A stretch of 40,653 nucleotides of DNA. Origin: an uncultured Lentisphaerota bacterium (lineage in GTDB: Bacteria > Verrucomicrobiota > Lentisphaeria > Oligosphaerales > CAITYL01). Below are positions 23,940 through 32,377 of this stretch, one piece after another. Under the pieces are notes generated by a model. It was not told where the DNA came from. It did no database searches and saw only the letters and a list, made by a program, of their open reading frames with translations. The position numbers were made by a program, and so were the translations under genes. Where the stretch lies: NCBI GenBank assembly GCA_903896595.1, contig CAITYL010000183.1:1-40653 (forward strand), in the 5' to 3' direction. The number at the start of each line of letters is the position of its first letter. The first letter of the stretch is position 1.

Positions 23940-25820
23940 TCAGAACGTAGTGGCACAGGCACTGTAGGATTGGGAAAAGGAGCCATTGACGCCGATGTGC
24001 GACACCGGGCGCGCGTCCAGCTCCTCAATGCCTTCACAGCGTCCCTTCAGCAGCTCGTCCAGCCGGGCCGCCAGTTCCTGGTAACGCCGGACCTGGGTGG
24101 CGAACCGGGACTGGATCACTTCCAGGCCGAACGGCTTGTTCCGGCGCCGCCACTGGGTACTGAAACTGGCGTCGAACGCCTGAACGGCCGCCACCACGGC
24201 GGGCACGGCGGCGCGCACCTTGCCCAGGGCGGCCAAGTCGCGTTTGGCGTACGCGGCGTCCAACGCCTGATGCAGGGCGACCTTGAGGACCACCAGCTTG
24301 AGCCCGTTGCGGATATGGGCGAGATCGCCGCCGGCCACGGACCGGACATCGGCTTTTTCCAGCTTGCGCAGGGCGGCACGGCAACCGGCAGCCCGCTTGG
24401 CCCAAAACCGCGGATCGCCGGCCAGGGCGTTCTTCCAATGGATGCCGAGCAGCGGATCATCCCAAAACAGTTCCGTGGGCAGCTGGTTGCAGGGCAGCAG
24501 AACGTCCCGGTAACTGGCATGGCAGACCGCGGCGAACCGGCGCTGCAACCGCCGCGGATCGGTCGTGCCCGCATAAGCGAGCTCGGCCGACCAGGCCAGC
24601 CCGGCCAGTGCGGAATCGAAATCGCAGAAGGCGCCGTCGTCCCCCCATAAAGTAAAAAAGAGCTCCTTCACCTTGGCTTTCAGGCAGGCATGAATGCAGG
24701 GCTCGACGGTGCGTTCGGTGATCTGCTGGTCATACCAGAAATTGTTCCACGTCCACACCCCGGAGCCCATCAGCGGCTCGGAGCCCAGGTCGCGGTGACG
24801 CTTGATGTAATCCAGGTAAAACGCCTCATTGTCGTGGTAGTAGTCCCAATAAACCAGGGCGGCCTCCTGGGGAATCTTCTTGACCACCTCCCGGGGAATC
24901 ACGCAGTTGGTGTCGTAGTAATCCATCGTCTTGCTGCCAAGGCGGAAATACATGTCCGACCACAGCATTGGGCTGACCTGGTGCCGCCGGCAGATCCCCA
25001 CCACCTGGGCCAAATGCTCGTTGAACAGCTCAAACCCGCGCTTATGGCCGAACAGGTCCAGATACCGGCCGCGCCCAAGATCGTGCGTCTCATCCATGCC
25101 GACGTGCAGCCGCCGCGACTTGAACACCCGCGACCAAAACCCGATCATCTTGTCGATCAGCGCATACGTCTTCTCGGCGCCGACCAGCAACACACTGGAG
25201 GTGTCCTTGACCTCCTGGTAGACCGACCACTTCAGCGCCTGCTGCAAATGTCCCAGCGTCTGGATGCAGCCGACCATTTCAATGCCCAGACTGGCGGCAT
25301 AAGCGTCGATTTCCTTCAGCTCCGCCTCCGTGTAGGCGCCGCGCAAATAGCCAAAGTACGGCTCGCCAGGCAACTCGTACGTATCTTCCGTATAAAGCAT
25401 GGCGGTGCTGTACCCCAGCAGCGACAGCTTGCGCAGCCAGCCCTTGAAATGCCCCGCGGTCATCACCGCGTTCCGGGAACAGTCCAGCATGATCCCGAGG
25501 CTGGTGAAGCTGGTCTTCTCCTCCGCCGGCACAAGCCCGGACAGCGCCGACCCGACCCCGCGCAACGCGCCCGCCAGGTCGGAATGCTCGACCACCACGG
25601 CCGCGCCCTCGCGGCCAACCCGGGAGACGCGCTCCTTGGCGCGGACTTTCCGGAACCGCAACGGCACGCCGCCGCGCCCGTTTTCCGCCAGCGGATATTC
25701 CTCCGCCAACACCCGAAGCGCCGCCCCCACTTCTTTGGAGGTTGAAGAAGATTCCCAGCAAAACTTCAGAGGGGCCTTGTCCGACAGTATCTTGCGCATA
25801 GGGGGGATGGCCGTGGTCAC
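23940..25820 (-). CDS. GH20-like beta-N-acetylhexosaminidase
   Basis: A 626-aa glycosidase of the GH20 type. These enzymes remove terminal N-acetylhexosamine residues using the substrate's own acetamido group. The catalytic Asp-Glu pair is D243-E244 in RLHVGMDETHDLGRG. Other family features are LGIMLDCSRNAVM (start of the TIM barrel), IQTLGHLQQALK and the tryptophan-rich GSGVWTWNNFW, followed by a long alpha-helical C-terminal domain (~430-610) like that of GcnA-type enzymes. There is no signal peptide, so it probably acts on imported oligosaccharides in the cytoplasm. The first start is GTG 25820; ATG 25799 is an alternative, and neither has a strong ribosome site. It lies between two repeat clusters. 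Confidence 0.87.
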   Translation of the reverse strand: MTTAIPPMRKILSDKAPLKFCWESSSTSKEVGAALRVLAEEYPLAENGRGGVPLRFRKVRAKERVSRVGREGAAVVVEHSDLAGALRGVGSALSGLVPAEEKTSFTSLGIMLDCSRNAVMTAGHFKGWLRKLSLLGYSTAMLYTEDTYELPGEPYFGYLRGAYTEAELKEIDAYAASLGIEMVGCIQTLGHLQQALKWSVYQEVKDTSSVLLVGAEKTYALIDKMIGFWSRVFKSRRLHVGMDETHDLGRGRYLDLFGHKRGFELFNEHLAQVVGICRRHQVSPMLWSDMYFRLGSKTMDYYDTNCVIPREVVKKIPQEAALVYWDYYHDNEAFYLDYIKRHRDLGSEPLMGSGVWTWNNFWYDQQITERTVEPCIHACLKAKVKELFFTLWGDDGAFCDFDSALAGLAWSAELAYAGTTDPRRLQRRFAAVCHASYRDVLLPCNQLPTELFWDDPLLGIHWKNALAGDPRFWAKRAAGCRAALRKLEKADVRSVAGGDLAHIRNGLKLVVLKVALHQALDAAYAKRDLAALGKVRAAVPAVVAAVQAFDASFSTQWRRRNKPFGLEVIQSRFATQVRRYQELAARLDELLKGRCEGIEELDARPVSHIGVNGSFSQSYSACATTF

Positions 25821-25925
25821 GGGTTAAATTTTTCCAATTTCATAATTCGCACGAAACAATAATATGGCCGCCACACCCCCGAATGCAAGGGTGTGTGGCG
25901 GCCCATTCCGCATCAATAATTGATG

Positions 25926-26000
25926 TTTGCGGATTCCGCAGGCCGCTCCAGTGCAACCATCCACGATTGGGGCACAAGGGCGGCCTGCGGAATCCGCAAA
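25926..26000. repeat. 75-bp hairpin element with 21-bp perfect arms (copy B2)
   Basis: The arms are identical to those of B1 (11456-11530) and the loop is again exactly 33 nt. The loop sequences differ, but when one is reversed they share CCA, GATTGG and neighbouring bases, so the two copies are inserted in opposite orientation. It sits upstream of the GH20-like gene. Confidence 0.9.
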
Positions 26001-26013
26001 AGGCACAAAAAGG

Positions 26014-26062
26014 TTTGACGGAGGGTTTGGGAACCGCCTTTCCTCAAAAGGGGGTTCCCAAC
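26014..26062. repeat. 49-bp extragenic element (copy E2)
   Basis: Matches E1 (10712-10760) at 47 of 49 positions and has the same orientation. It lies 13 bp after B2 and 34 bp before the stop of the GH39-like gene. The rest of 25821-26096 shows no gene. Confidence 0.88.
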
Positions 26063-26096
26063 ATTATCCGACAAATCCGGAACACAACAGACGGAG

Positions 26097-28601
26097 TCAC
26101 TTCAAGTCGAGCCCGTCCAGACTGCACGCGATGTACACCGGGCGGTTGCCCACCGTCACCGTGTTGAGACTGTAGTCTCCGTGCTTGGCCTTTTGCGGCT
26201 GGCCGCCGGACTCGTCATGGGCCGACTCCGCGCCGCAGACCGTGGCCGGCAGTTCCTTGCCGGGCACTTCCGACCAGGCGGCCACCATCCGGCGCCGGCC
26301 GTCGGTGAAGGAGAACGCCCGAACGCCGATACCGGCGGCCAGCGGCCCCTCCAGCCGGAACCCGGCCAGGAATTTCTCACCGCCGGCAAGCTTCGGCATC
26401 AAGTTCAGCGGCAAGGATGCCAGTTTGCAGAACACATAGGTCGGCCGGCAGTCGATCATGACCTTGCCGTCCGGGCCGGCTGCCGCCGCGGGATTGCCCT
26501 GGTAATCCATCACCGCCCCGGCCCCCGCCAGGGTCGCCGGCAGTGGGTCGCCGGTTTCCGACCAAGCTACCACAATCCGCGACTTGCCGTTAGTGAAGGC
26601 GAATACCTTGGCCCCCGGAATGGTGTACAACTGCCCTTCCGGCTTGAAGCCGGCCAGGAACCGCGTCATGGTGGCAAAGGCGATCGTCCCTTCCGTGGGC
26701 GAATAGTCCGGATTGACCAGGCTGTTCCCCGGATAACGCGGCAGGTTGAAGATGAAGGGAAACATCTTCTGGCATCCTGCGGACCAGGACCACAGGACGC
26801 TCTTGACATTGTTGGCGGTCTTGCCGGAACCGCCGGCCTCGCTGTTCCAATAGGGAAGGTTTTTGTGGTATTTGGCCTGGAGCAGCTTCAGATCATAAAC
26901 CTTGGTGCCCCAGGCGTCTTCGCTCCAGTGATGGAAACTGATGATATCGGCATCGTCCAACGCGCCGCGGAACACCCGTTCGACGAAGTTCTCGAAATAG
27001 CCGCCAAGATCCACCGTGCGGAACCCGGAAATCATGATTTTCGCCTCGGGATCCACGGCTTTCACCCCCCGGCGCGCCACCTTGATGATCTGGATGAAGT
27101 TGTCGGAGGAATCGCGCCAGAACCCGTTGCTGTTGCCGTTTTTCGGGGCGCCCGGCTCGTTCCAGACCTCAAAGACCTTGACCCGGCCCCGGAAGCGCTC
27201 GGCGGTTTTGCGGCAGAAGGTTTCCCAGTCGGCAAAGTCCCGCGGGGCCACGGTCTCCAACAGCGAACCGGTATCCACGGAACCGCCAGCCCGGTTGGTG
27301 CTGGAACTGGCCCAGCCCGCCGTGTTGGCCAGTTCCACAAAGGCATGCATCTTGCGCCGGTACAGTTCGTCGACGAAATCCCCCATGTTGCCCCAGTCGA
27401 ACTTGCCCTTGACTGGTTCGACGCCGGGCCAGTGCATGTTACAGCGCACCCAGCGGATGCCGAGGTCATGCATCAACTGCGCCTGCTTGTCCAGGAACGG
27501 CCGGAATTCCGGATCAACATCGCCCTCGTGGGGATACTGGAAGACGCCGAACGGGGAGTCGTAATTGTCGCCCAGGTCGGGCGACGGCGCGGTGATGCCA
27601 AAGGTCGCCGTGGTCCCCATGACACTGGCGCCGGTCAGCAGCCATTTCGCCTGATAGAGACCGTATTTGTTCAGGCGTTCCGCCGGAACGGGATAGGTCA
27701 GGCGGCCGGTCTGGCCGGCGGGCACGGCAACCCGGGCCTCGGCCGTGAACACGGTTTTGCCGTAGGCGTCGGTCACGTCCAACCGCGCCGCCTGGTCAAC
27801 CGCGCGGGTGCCCGCCGTGACCAAGCCGACCAGCGTGACCGGCTCGCCGGGACGGTACAGGCTGCCAAACCGGTCGCCGCGGATGCGCAGTTGCGGATCC
27901 TGAGGATCGGGCTGGAGGGTGAAGTTGTCGACATAGCCGTTGAACGCGCCCTGGCCTTGGCACCAGGCCACGCTGCGGATTTCAAACAGCGCCGTCGGGG
28001 CGGCCGGGGCGGCGGCCAACGGCAGCCAGCCGCTGTCAACCTTCTCGCCGGCGGCACTGACCGTAATCCGGAACGAACCGGCCTGGTTTTCCATGGCCGC
28101 GGAGCGCAATTCCATGGCAATGTGATACCACTGGCGATGGTCCAGCTTGCGCTTCCACAGGGGAACGGGCTGGCCGTTGTGGAAGGTGGTAATGGTGCCG
28201 GCGGCGGGATTGATCTGCAGCGGCGTTTGGAACTGGTCCCAGTCGGCCCCCGCGCTCTTGAAGCCGATCATGGTCACCAGGCCGGCGGCGGGGCGAAAGT
28301 CAAAACTGCACGTCACGGTACCGCAATCGCGGGGAGCCAAGTGCAAAAGGCTGTGATAGCCGTTTTCCGCCCGGATGCCCAGGCTCTTGCCGCGGTCGCC
28401 GCAGGCCACGGTGTCGACCACTTCATGACATTGCGCGTTAAGCTCCCAGGAGGAGGTCCGCCAGGCCGCCTGCCCGTACACATTGCCGGTTTTGTAGCCG
28501 TCGAAATCGGTGGCAAAACTCTTGACCGCCTCGACATCCTGTGCCCCGGCCGCCAGCGGCAGCAGACTCAACACACCAACCCATCGTGATAAATGCTTCA
28601 T
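26097..28601 (-). CDS. Secreted GH39-like (clan GH-A) glycoside hydrolase with duplicated C-terminal module
   Basis: An 834-aa exported protein with a signal peptide (RWVGVLSLLPLAAGAQ). Residues ~25-230 form a concanavalin-like sandwich domain, followed by a short Ig-like domain (~245-335). A TIM-barrel (~350-630) resembles GH39 and related clan GH-A enzymes: E482 in VFEVWNEPGAPK is the expected acid/base and E588 in YWNSEAGGSG the nucleophile. The last ~190 residues are two copies of one module (648-731 and 744-831), each starting FLAGF and containing FAFT/FSFT and VAWSE. A beta-xylosidase or related activity is likely but not certain. Start ATG 28601 has GTGAG upstream. It lies alone between repeats, near pseudopilin and PEP-CTERM genes. 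Confidence 0.85.
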   Translation of the reverse strand: MKHLSRWVGVLSLLPLAAGAQDVEAVKSFATDFDGYKTGNVYGQAAWRTSSWELNAQCHEVVDTVACGDRGKSLGIRAENGYHSLLHLAPRDCGTVTCSFDFRPAAGLVTMIGFKSAGADWDQFQTPLQINPAAGTITTFHNGQPVPLWKRKLDHRQWYHIAMELRSAAMENQAGSFRITVSAAGEKVDSGWLPLAAAPAAPTALFEIRSVAWCQGQGAFNGYVDNFTLQPDPQDPQLRIRGDRFGSLYRPGEPVTLVGLVTAGTRAVDQAARLDVTDAYGKTVFTAEARVAVPAGQTGRLTYPVPAERLNKYGLYQAKWLLTGASVMGTTATFGITAPSPDLGDNYDSPFGVFQYPHEGDVDPEFRPFLDKQAQLMHDLGIRWVRCNMHWPGVEPVKGKFDWGNMGDFVDELYRRKMHAFVELANTAGWASSSTNRAGGSVDTGSLLETVAPRDFADWETFCRKTAERFRGRVKVFEVWNEPGAPKNGNSNGFWRDSSDNFIQIIKVARRGVKAVDPEAKIMISGFRTVDLGGYFENFVERVFRGALDDADIISFHHWSEDAWGTKVYDLKLLQAKYHKNLPYWNSEAGGSGKTANNVKSVLWSWSAGCQKMFPFIFNLPRYPGNSLVNPDYSPTEGTIAFATMTRFLAGFKPEGQLYTIPGAKVFAFTNGKSRIVVAWSETGDPLPATLAGAGAVMDYQGNPAAAAGPDGKVMIDCRPTYVFCKLASLPLNLMPKLAGGEKFLAGFRLEGPLAAGIGVRAFSFTDGRRRMVAAWSEVPGKELPATVCGAESAHDESGGQPQKAKHGDYSLNTVTVGNRPVYIACSLDGLDLK

Positions 28602-29134
28602 GAAACTCACTTTCTTTGGTGATGACGGCACTATTAATGACACGGCTAGTACCTTGTAGTACCTTGTAGCAGGCAAACGTTCGGATTCACCACGAAGTCA
28701 CGAAGAACGCGAAGGTAAATCGAAGATGCGTTGGGGGGGCTTGGTTAGTTCTACGTTGTTATACTGCGTTAGGTTCACTTCTTGTCTTTTTCCCTGTAGG
28801 AACGTGGTTGCACCACGTTGTGGGGCTCTGCCGTGAGGGCGCGTCACACACGGGCCGACACGCCCGTGCCTACAGGAATGCCATTAAATTAAAACGTTCA
28901 CCCCAACCCGGCATGGCTGGAACCAAAATAACATCATTTCACCACAGAGGACACAGAGGGCACAGAGATGCGAGACTGGATTGTGCCGAAAAACCGAACT
29001 GCCACCTCGTATTTTTTCCTCTGTGTTCTCTGTGCTCTCTGTGGTAAAATCATGCGCATCTTGCAACTAATTTCATTGGATCAAACTTCGTGTCTTCGTG
29101 GTGAAGGTTTTCATGTTACCGGGTATCAGCAGGA
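28602..29134. repeat. 533-bp gap with several short-period repeats (F2, D1, G)
   Basis: No gene seen. F2 (28679-28715) is a CACGAAG array like 9319-9353. AACGTGG/CCACGTT at 28801-28819 is a hairpin. D1 (28849-28893) starts with hairpin CACGGGC/GCCCGTG and ends CCATTAAATTAAA, matching 32218-32262. G is a pair of inverted arrays: CACAGAGGACACAGAGGG at 28942-28966 and CTCTGTGTTCTCTGTGCTCT at 29020-29043. A single CTTCGTG array in reverse follows at 29087-29103. Confidence 0.8.
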
Positions 29135-29842
29135 TTACTGCAGATCCATCCGGTACCATTCCGGGAACACCCATGGGTCCGTCGGATTGGTGGACTTGTA
29201 GCGCGCCACCCGGCCGTTGGGCGACAGGTTCAGGCTGGTGAACGTCGGATGCCACAGGCAGCGAATGAAGGTCAATTGCGGACCGTTTTCATAGAAGTTC
29301 CGCCCCAATTCCGTCGAATAACCGCTGGTATTGCCGCTGAGCTCCAGCATCAAGCCATGGGCGACCGGCGCATTGCCAAACCACAGCAGGTACTGTGTCA
29401 GGTACTGAAAATAGGAGCACGGCACATTCCGGGGCCACCGCTCCTCGAAAAACGGATAAGCCGGATCGCCACCCACCAGCGACTTGCCCTTGTTCTGATC
29501 GGCAGGGCAGACCATGATCCGACGGTCGGTGATGTAACTATCCGCCCATAAATTGGGGTTGCTGTACGAGGCAAAGCAATAAGGCAAGTAGCGGTAGTCC
29601 ACCTGGTACGAAACCATGATGATGCCCAATTGCCGCAACTGCCCCGTGCAAACAATGGTACGCGCCTGCTCCCGCGCCTTGCCCAGCGACGGCAGCAGCA
29701 TGCTCGCCAAAATGGCGATGATGGCAATCACCACCAGCAGTTCGATCAGCGTAAACGCTGATCGAACTTGCCTCCGCCCTTCGCCATGGCTCGGGGCTAC
29801 GGCTGGGCGTGCCAACAGCTCGATGAGGGTGAAGCGTTTCAT
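29135..29842 (-). CDS. Pseudopilin-like protein with a duplicated prepilin motif
   Basis: A 235-aa protein of the type II secretion/type IV pilin-like class. The start is ATG 29842; the frame opens farther upstream through a repeat and is not used there. It carries the prepilin segment twice: [17 protein letters not shown] and then, 24 residues on, [19 protein letters not shown] followed by [16 protein letters not shown]. Only the second copy runs into a hydrophobic helix, so prepilin peptidase most likely cuts before the second Phe (SA/F), leaving a long leader. The rest is a globular domain with [13 protein letters not shown] and an end that resembles the family's DG-containing tail only weakly. 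No ribosome site is clear. A perfect 12-bp palindrome sits in the coding DNA at the junction of the copies. Its partner is unknown. Confidence 0.8.
   Translation of the reverse strand: MKRFTLIELLARPAVAPSHGEGRRQVRSAFTLIELLVVIAIIAILASMLLPSLGKAREQARTIVCTGQLRQLGIIMVSYQVDYRYLPYCFASYSNPNLWADSYITDRRIMVCPADQNKGKSLVGGDPAYPFFEERWPRNVPCSYFQYLTQYLLWFGNAPVAHGLMLELSGNTSGYSTELGRNFYENGPQLTFIRCLWHPTFTSLNLSPNGRVARYKSTNPTDPWVFPEWYRMDLQ
29740..29767. repeat. Perfect 12-bp inverted repeat inside the pseudopilin gene
   Basis: GTTCGATCAGCG (29740-29751) and CGCTGATCGAAC (29756-29767) are perfect inverted repeats with a 4-nt centre TAAA. On the coding strand one arm encodes TLIEL of the second prepilin motif and the other encodes QVRSA just before it. 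Confidence 0.95.
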
Positions 29843-29879
29843 GGGGAAAACTTGGGTGGTGGGTGGGGGGACGTTCTTG

Positions 29880-29959
29880 TGGACCCAGTGGACACGGTGG
29901 ACTTGGTGGACCTTGTGCCCGGCGTCCACGGTGTCCACCAGGTCCACAAGGTCCACCCG
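29880..29959. repeat. Nine-nt-period array (TGGAC units, then TCCAC units)
   Basis: TGGACCCAG, TGGACACGG, TGGACTTGG and TGGACCTTG follow one another, and after a short break TCCACGGTG, TCCACCAGG and TCCACAAGG run in the opposite sense. The two halves can pair. It lies between the pseudopilin and PEP-CTERM genes and creates the false upstream extension of the pseudopilin frame. Confidence 0.88.
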
Positions 29960-29963
29960 TTAT

Positions 29964-30629
29964 TCACCGCCGCCGGCGACGCCCAACCATCAGCATCAGC
30001 CCGGCCCCCAGAACCGCAAGCGTTGCCGGCTCCGGCACCAGCGTGACCGTGAAGTCGGTGGTGACCTTATTATTGCTACCCCAAGGGTTGATCCGGATGG
30101 CGATCACGTCACCGTCCACCACGTTGTAGTTCTTCAATGAGTAGCTATACCCGTGCAACGAATACCCCCCAGTGTCGGGATTCTCCGACGCCAGCGCGGT
30201 GTCGTTCTTGAAAATGGTCATCCAATAATTGCCGGAGGTGGAGTTGAGCGCGATATCGATATCTACCTGGCCGGTCACGTTGGATTCCCAAATCAGGATC
30301 GGACACTGGCTAGAGCCGCCAGGGGAGACGCTACCCAACCAGCCGCTGCCGATCTTACCTCCCTGTGGAGAGGCATTTCCCTCCCAAAAACCGCCGGTAT
30401 TCCACCAGCCCATGCCAGACGCCGTCGAGGGCACCACGCCCGCCCCCCCCACCCGGTAACGCCAAGCCACGTTGCCTTCGGAATCCGTGACGTTGGTGGT
30501 GACAGAGCTGAAGTTGTTTTTGAAATCCCATTCATAACCCGTGATGTACCCCGCCTGGGCAAGGCCCGAGTTCAGCAGGATGGCCGCTCCGATGAGAAGC
30601 GTATAGTTTCGTGAACCGATGATGCTCAT
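29964..30629 (-). CDS. PEP-CTERM sorting-domain protein
   Basis: A 221-aa exported protein. The start is ATG 30629 because GAGGAA lies 8 nt before it; ATG 30644 has no such site. The signal peptide is NYTLLIGAAILLNSGLAQAG. The mature part is beta-rich with many Gly, Asn and Ser residues (NSTSGNYWMTIFKND). The C-terminus is the PEP-CTERM tag: VPEPATLAVLGAGLML, a hydrophobic helix and RRRRR. Exosortases cut such tags and anchor or release the protein at the surface; none is in the window. Its partner or ligand is unknown. It lies just downstream of the LacI gene (94 bp from its stop), in the same direction. Confidence 0.92.
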   Translation of the reverse strand: MSIIGSRNYTLLIGAAILLNSGLAQAGYITGYEWDFKNNFSSVTTNVTDSEGNVAWRYRVGGAGVVPSTASGMGWWNTGGFWEGNASPQGGKIGSGWLGSVSPGGSSQCPILIWESNVTGQVDIDIALNSTSGNYWMTIFKNDTALASENPDTGGYSLHGYSYSLKNYNVVDGDVIAIRINPWGSNNKVTTDFTVTLVPEPATLAVLGAGLMLMVGRRRRR

Positions 30630-30657
30630 GACGTGATTCCTCATTTTGTGTTGCGAT

Positions 30658-30667
30658 AACGCGCGTT
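30658..30667. promoter_or_regulatory. Candidate LacI-type operator
   Basis: AACGCGCGTT is a perfect 10-bp palindrome with a central CG, the common centre of LacI-family sites. It lies 29 bp before the PEP-CTERM start and 71 bp after the LacI stop. This is a guess from symmetry and position. Confidence 0.3.
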
Positions 30668-30737
30668 TGACTGCCAGACGGACGGTGATGCCGTGGTTAT
30701 GCCTTTCTCCTTCTGTTGTGGGTTGATTTGGAATTAA

Positions 30738-31778
30738 TTATGGTGCGGCGGCCTCCACCGCCCCCGTGGAGCCCCTTACCACCACGGTGGCCTCCAAAGT
30801 CAGCCGCTGCGGTGTCCGCAGGTGGGGGCTGGCCAACTGGTCCAGCAACCGGCGCACCGTCAGCCGGCCAAGGTCGACCAGGTTGACATCCACGGTGGTG
30901 ATGGCCGGCGCCAGCGCGGCCGACCACGGCTGGTTGTCAAACCCGATGATGCTGAGGTCGCCGGGCACCGACAACCCCGCCGCCTGGGCGACCTCAATGG
31001 CGCCGCGGGCGATCCAGTCACCCATGCAGAATACCGCCGTCACGTCCAGTTTCCGCCGCAGCAGTTCCGCCATCCCCTCCTCGCCGGAGCGGTTGCTCAT
31101 CCACGGTTCGCGCATAATCCACTCATCAGACCACGGCAGCCCAAGCTGGGTCATGGCGGCGAAATACGCCCCCAGCCGTTCCGTGTCGCCGGCAAAACTC
31201 AAATCCCCGGTGATGACCGCGATCCGTTCATGCCCCAAGGCGTGCAGATGCTCAACAGCCTTGATCGTGCCGCCGGTGTTGTCCGGCCGCACGTGATGGA
31301 ACCCGCTGGCAACGTCCTTGGTGTCCAAGCAGACCATCGGCAGCTCATATTCCGCCAAACTCGCCATGAGGGCGGCCGAAGGGAAACCGGTCACGATCAG
31401 CCCGTCCGTGGCGCGCTCCCGCACGGCCACCGGCAAAACCACGCCGTCCGCCGTTTCGGAATCAATGCGCGCCACCTGCAGCACGGCCTCCGCGTCATGC
31501 GCCTCCGCCAGACAGCCGGACAAAAGCTGCCCCCAGTACGACTCGCCCCACGGATCAAAGGGCAGGCAGCTGATGAAGGACAGCGACTTGGTCCGCACCG
31601 CCCCGGCGGCGGCCGGGCGGCGGCGCACATACCGGCGCCGGACAAAGTGCATCTTTTCCACCATCGCCAGCACCCGCTGGCGCGTCTCCAGGGCCACATC
31701 CGGCTGGTTGTTCAGGACGTAGGAAACCGTGGCCGGCGACACCCCGGCGGCCTCGGCGATTTGTTTCAGTGTGGCCAT
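30738..31778 (-). CDS. LacI-family transcriptional regulator
   Basis: A 346-aa regulator. ATG 31778 gives the standard N-terminus: MATLKQIAEAAGVSPATVSY, then VLNNQPDVALETRQRV, the LacI helix-turn-helix and hinge helix. The frame is open to 31844, but that part does not fit. The hinge is followed by an unusually basic stretch (VRRRYVRRRP), then a periplasmic-binding-protein-like domain with LSFISCLPF, ERIAVITGDLSFAGDTERL and SIIGFDNQPWSAALAPAITT that binds a sugar-type ligand. It probably represses neighbouring carbohydrate genes; the PEP-CTERM gene and itself are nearest. GGAGGA lies 14 nt before the ATG, slightly far. Confidence 0.93.
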   Translation of the reverse strand: MATLKQIAEAAGVSPATVSYVLNNQPDVALETRQRVLAMVEKMHFVRRRYVRRRPAAAGAVRTKSLSFISCLPFDPWGESYWGQLLSGCLAEAHDAEAVLQVARIDSETADGVVLPVAVRERATDGLIVTGFPSAALMASLAEYELPMVCLDTKDVASGFHHVRPDNTGGTIKAVEHLHALGHERIAVITGDLSFAGDTERLGAYFAAMTQLGLPWSDEWIMREPWMSNRSGEEGMAELLRRKLDVTAVFCMGDWIARGAIEVAQAAGLSVPGDLSIIGFDNQPWSAALAPAITTVDVNLVDLGRLTVRRLLDQLASPHLRTPQRLTLEATVVVRGSTGAVEAAAP

Positions 31779-31916
31779 AACTCGCGTCGCATCCTCCGTA
31801 CCGCTTGCATACCCCCACCATACCCCGGTTTTTAATAATTTCAAGTTATTTTATAAATTTTAATTGATTTATAACTGAACTTTACTTAACTATTAACAAA
31901 CGCCTGGCAACGGGAG

Positions 31917-32190
31917 GTGGGCATGGCGGATTTCGTCCCGGAGGGACTGAATGACAATAGGCAGGGGCTTAAGCCCCTGTTTCAGAATACACACAAATGG
32001 CGTGCCGTTAGGTACGCCGCGAACCGCACGGCCCCTCTGACCGCGAAAGCCAGGGGACGTGTCAAATCATCGCGACAACCACACCTGGCCCCATTCGTCG
32101 CGTACCTACGGCACGCGAAATGGGGGTGACAAAACAGGGGCTGAAGCCCCTGCCTATTCCCGCCTCGTCCCGCTGGGACGAGAAAGCCGT
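31917..32190. repeat. Large nested palindrome (MITE-like) upstream of the LacI gene
   Basis: Arms at 31956-31982 and 32132-32158 match at 26 of 27 positions and each contains GGGGCTTAAGCCCC or GGGGCTGAAGCCCC, themselves palindromes. Outside lie CGTCCCGGAGGGAC and CGTCCCGCTGGGACG hairpins. Inside lie CGTGCCGTTAGGTACGC and its inverted mate GCGTACCTACGGCACG. The whole could fold as one ~270-bp structure. No transposase is present. The small plus-strand frame across it is an artefact. Confidence 0.88.
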
Positions 32191-32217
32191 AACCGTTGAA
32201 TTCTACAAAACTCCAGA

Positions 32218-32262
32218 CACGGGCGACACGCCCATGCCTAACAGGAATGCCATTAAATTAAA
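32218..32262. repeat. Extragenic element D2
   Basis: Starts CACGGGCGACACGCCCATG and ends CCATTAAATTAAA. It is nearly identical to D1 (28849-28893), in the same orientation, with two one-base length differences. A diverged GGGCGGCTCCCGG piece of the REP-like family follows near 32303-32316. The rest of 31779-32377 is AT-rich and holds no gene. Confidence 0.85.
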
Positions 32263-32377
32263 GGGGGCGGAGTTGGAGTAACACCAACGTTCCACCCGTG
32301 GCCGGGCGGCTCCCGGCCGTGGAAAAATGCCGTTGTTTTTACGGGCCAAGCGGTTTCTCTATGCCTGGCTCAGCACG

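Noticed and set aside
23735..24037. N-terminal extension of BamA
   Set aside because: The added 101 residues are translated from an extragenic hairpin element and from the GH20-like gene; the signal peptide starts at 23734.
26181..28589. 802-aa open frame on the plus strand
   Set aside because: It is antisense to the GH39-like gene, which has clear domains, a signal peptide and catalytic residues. The frame shows no motif.
28936..29050. Possible CRISPR array
   Set aside because: Units are only 8-9 nt with no spacers of constant length, and no cas gene is present.
31917..32129. 70-aa plus-strand frame
   Set aside because: It lies fully inside the nested palindrome and is made of repeat sequence.
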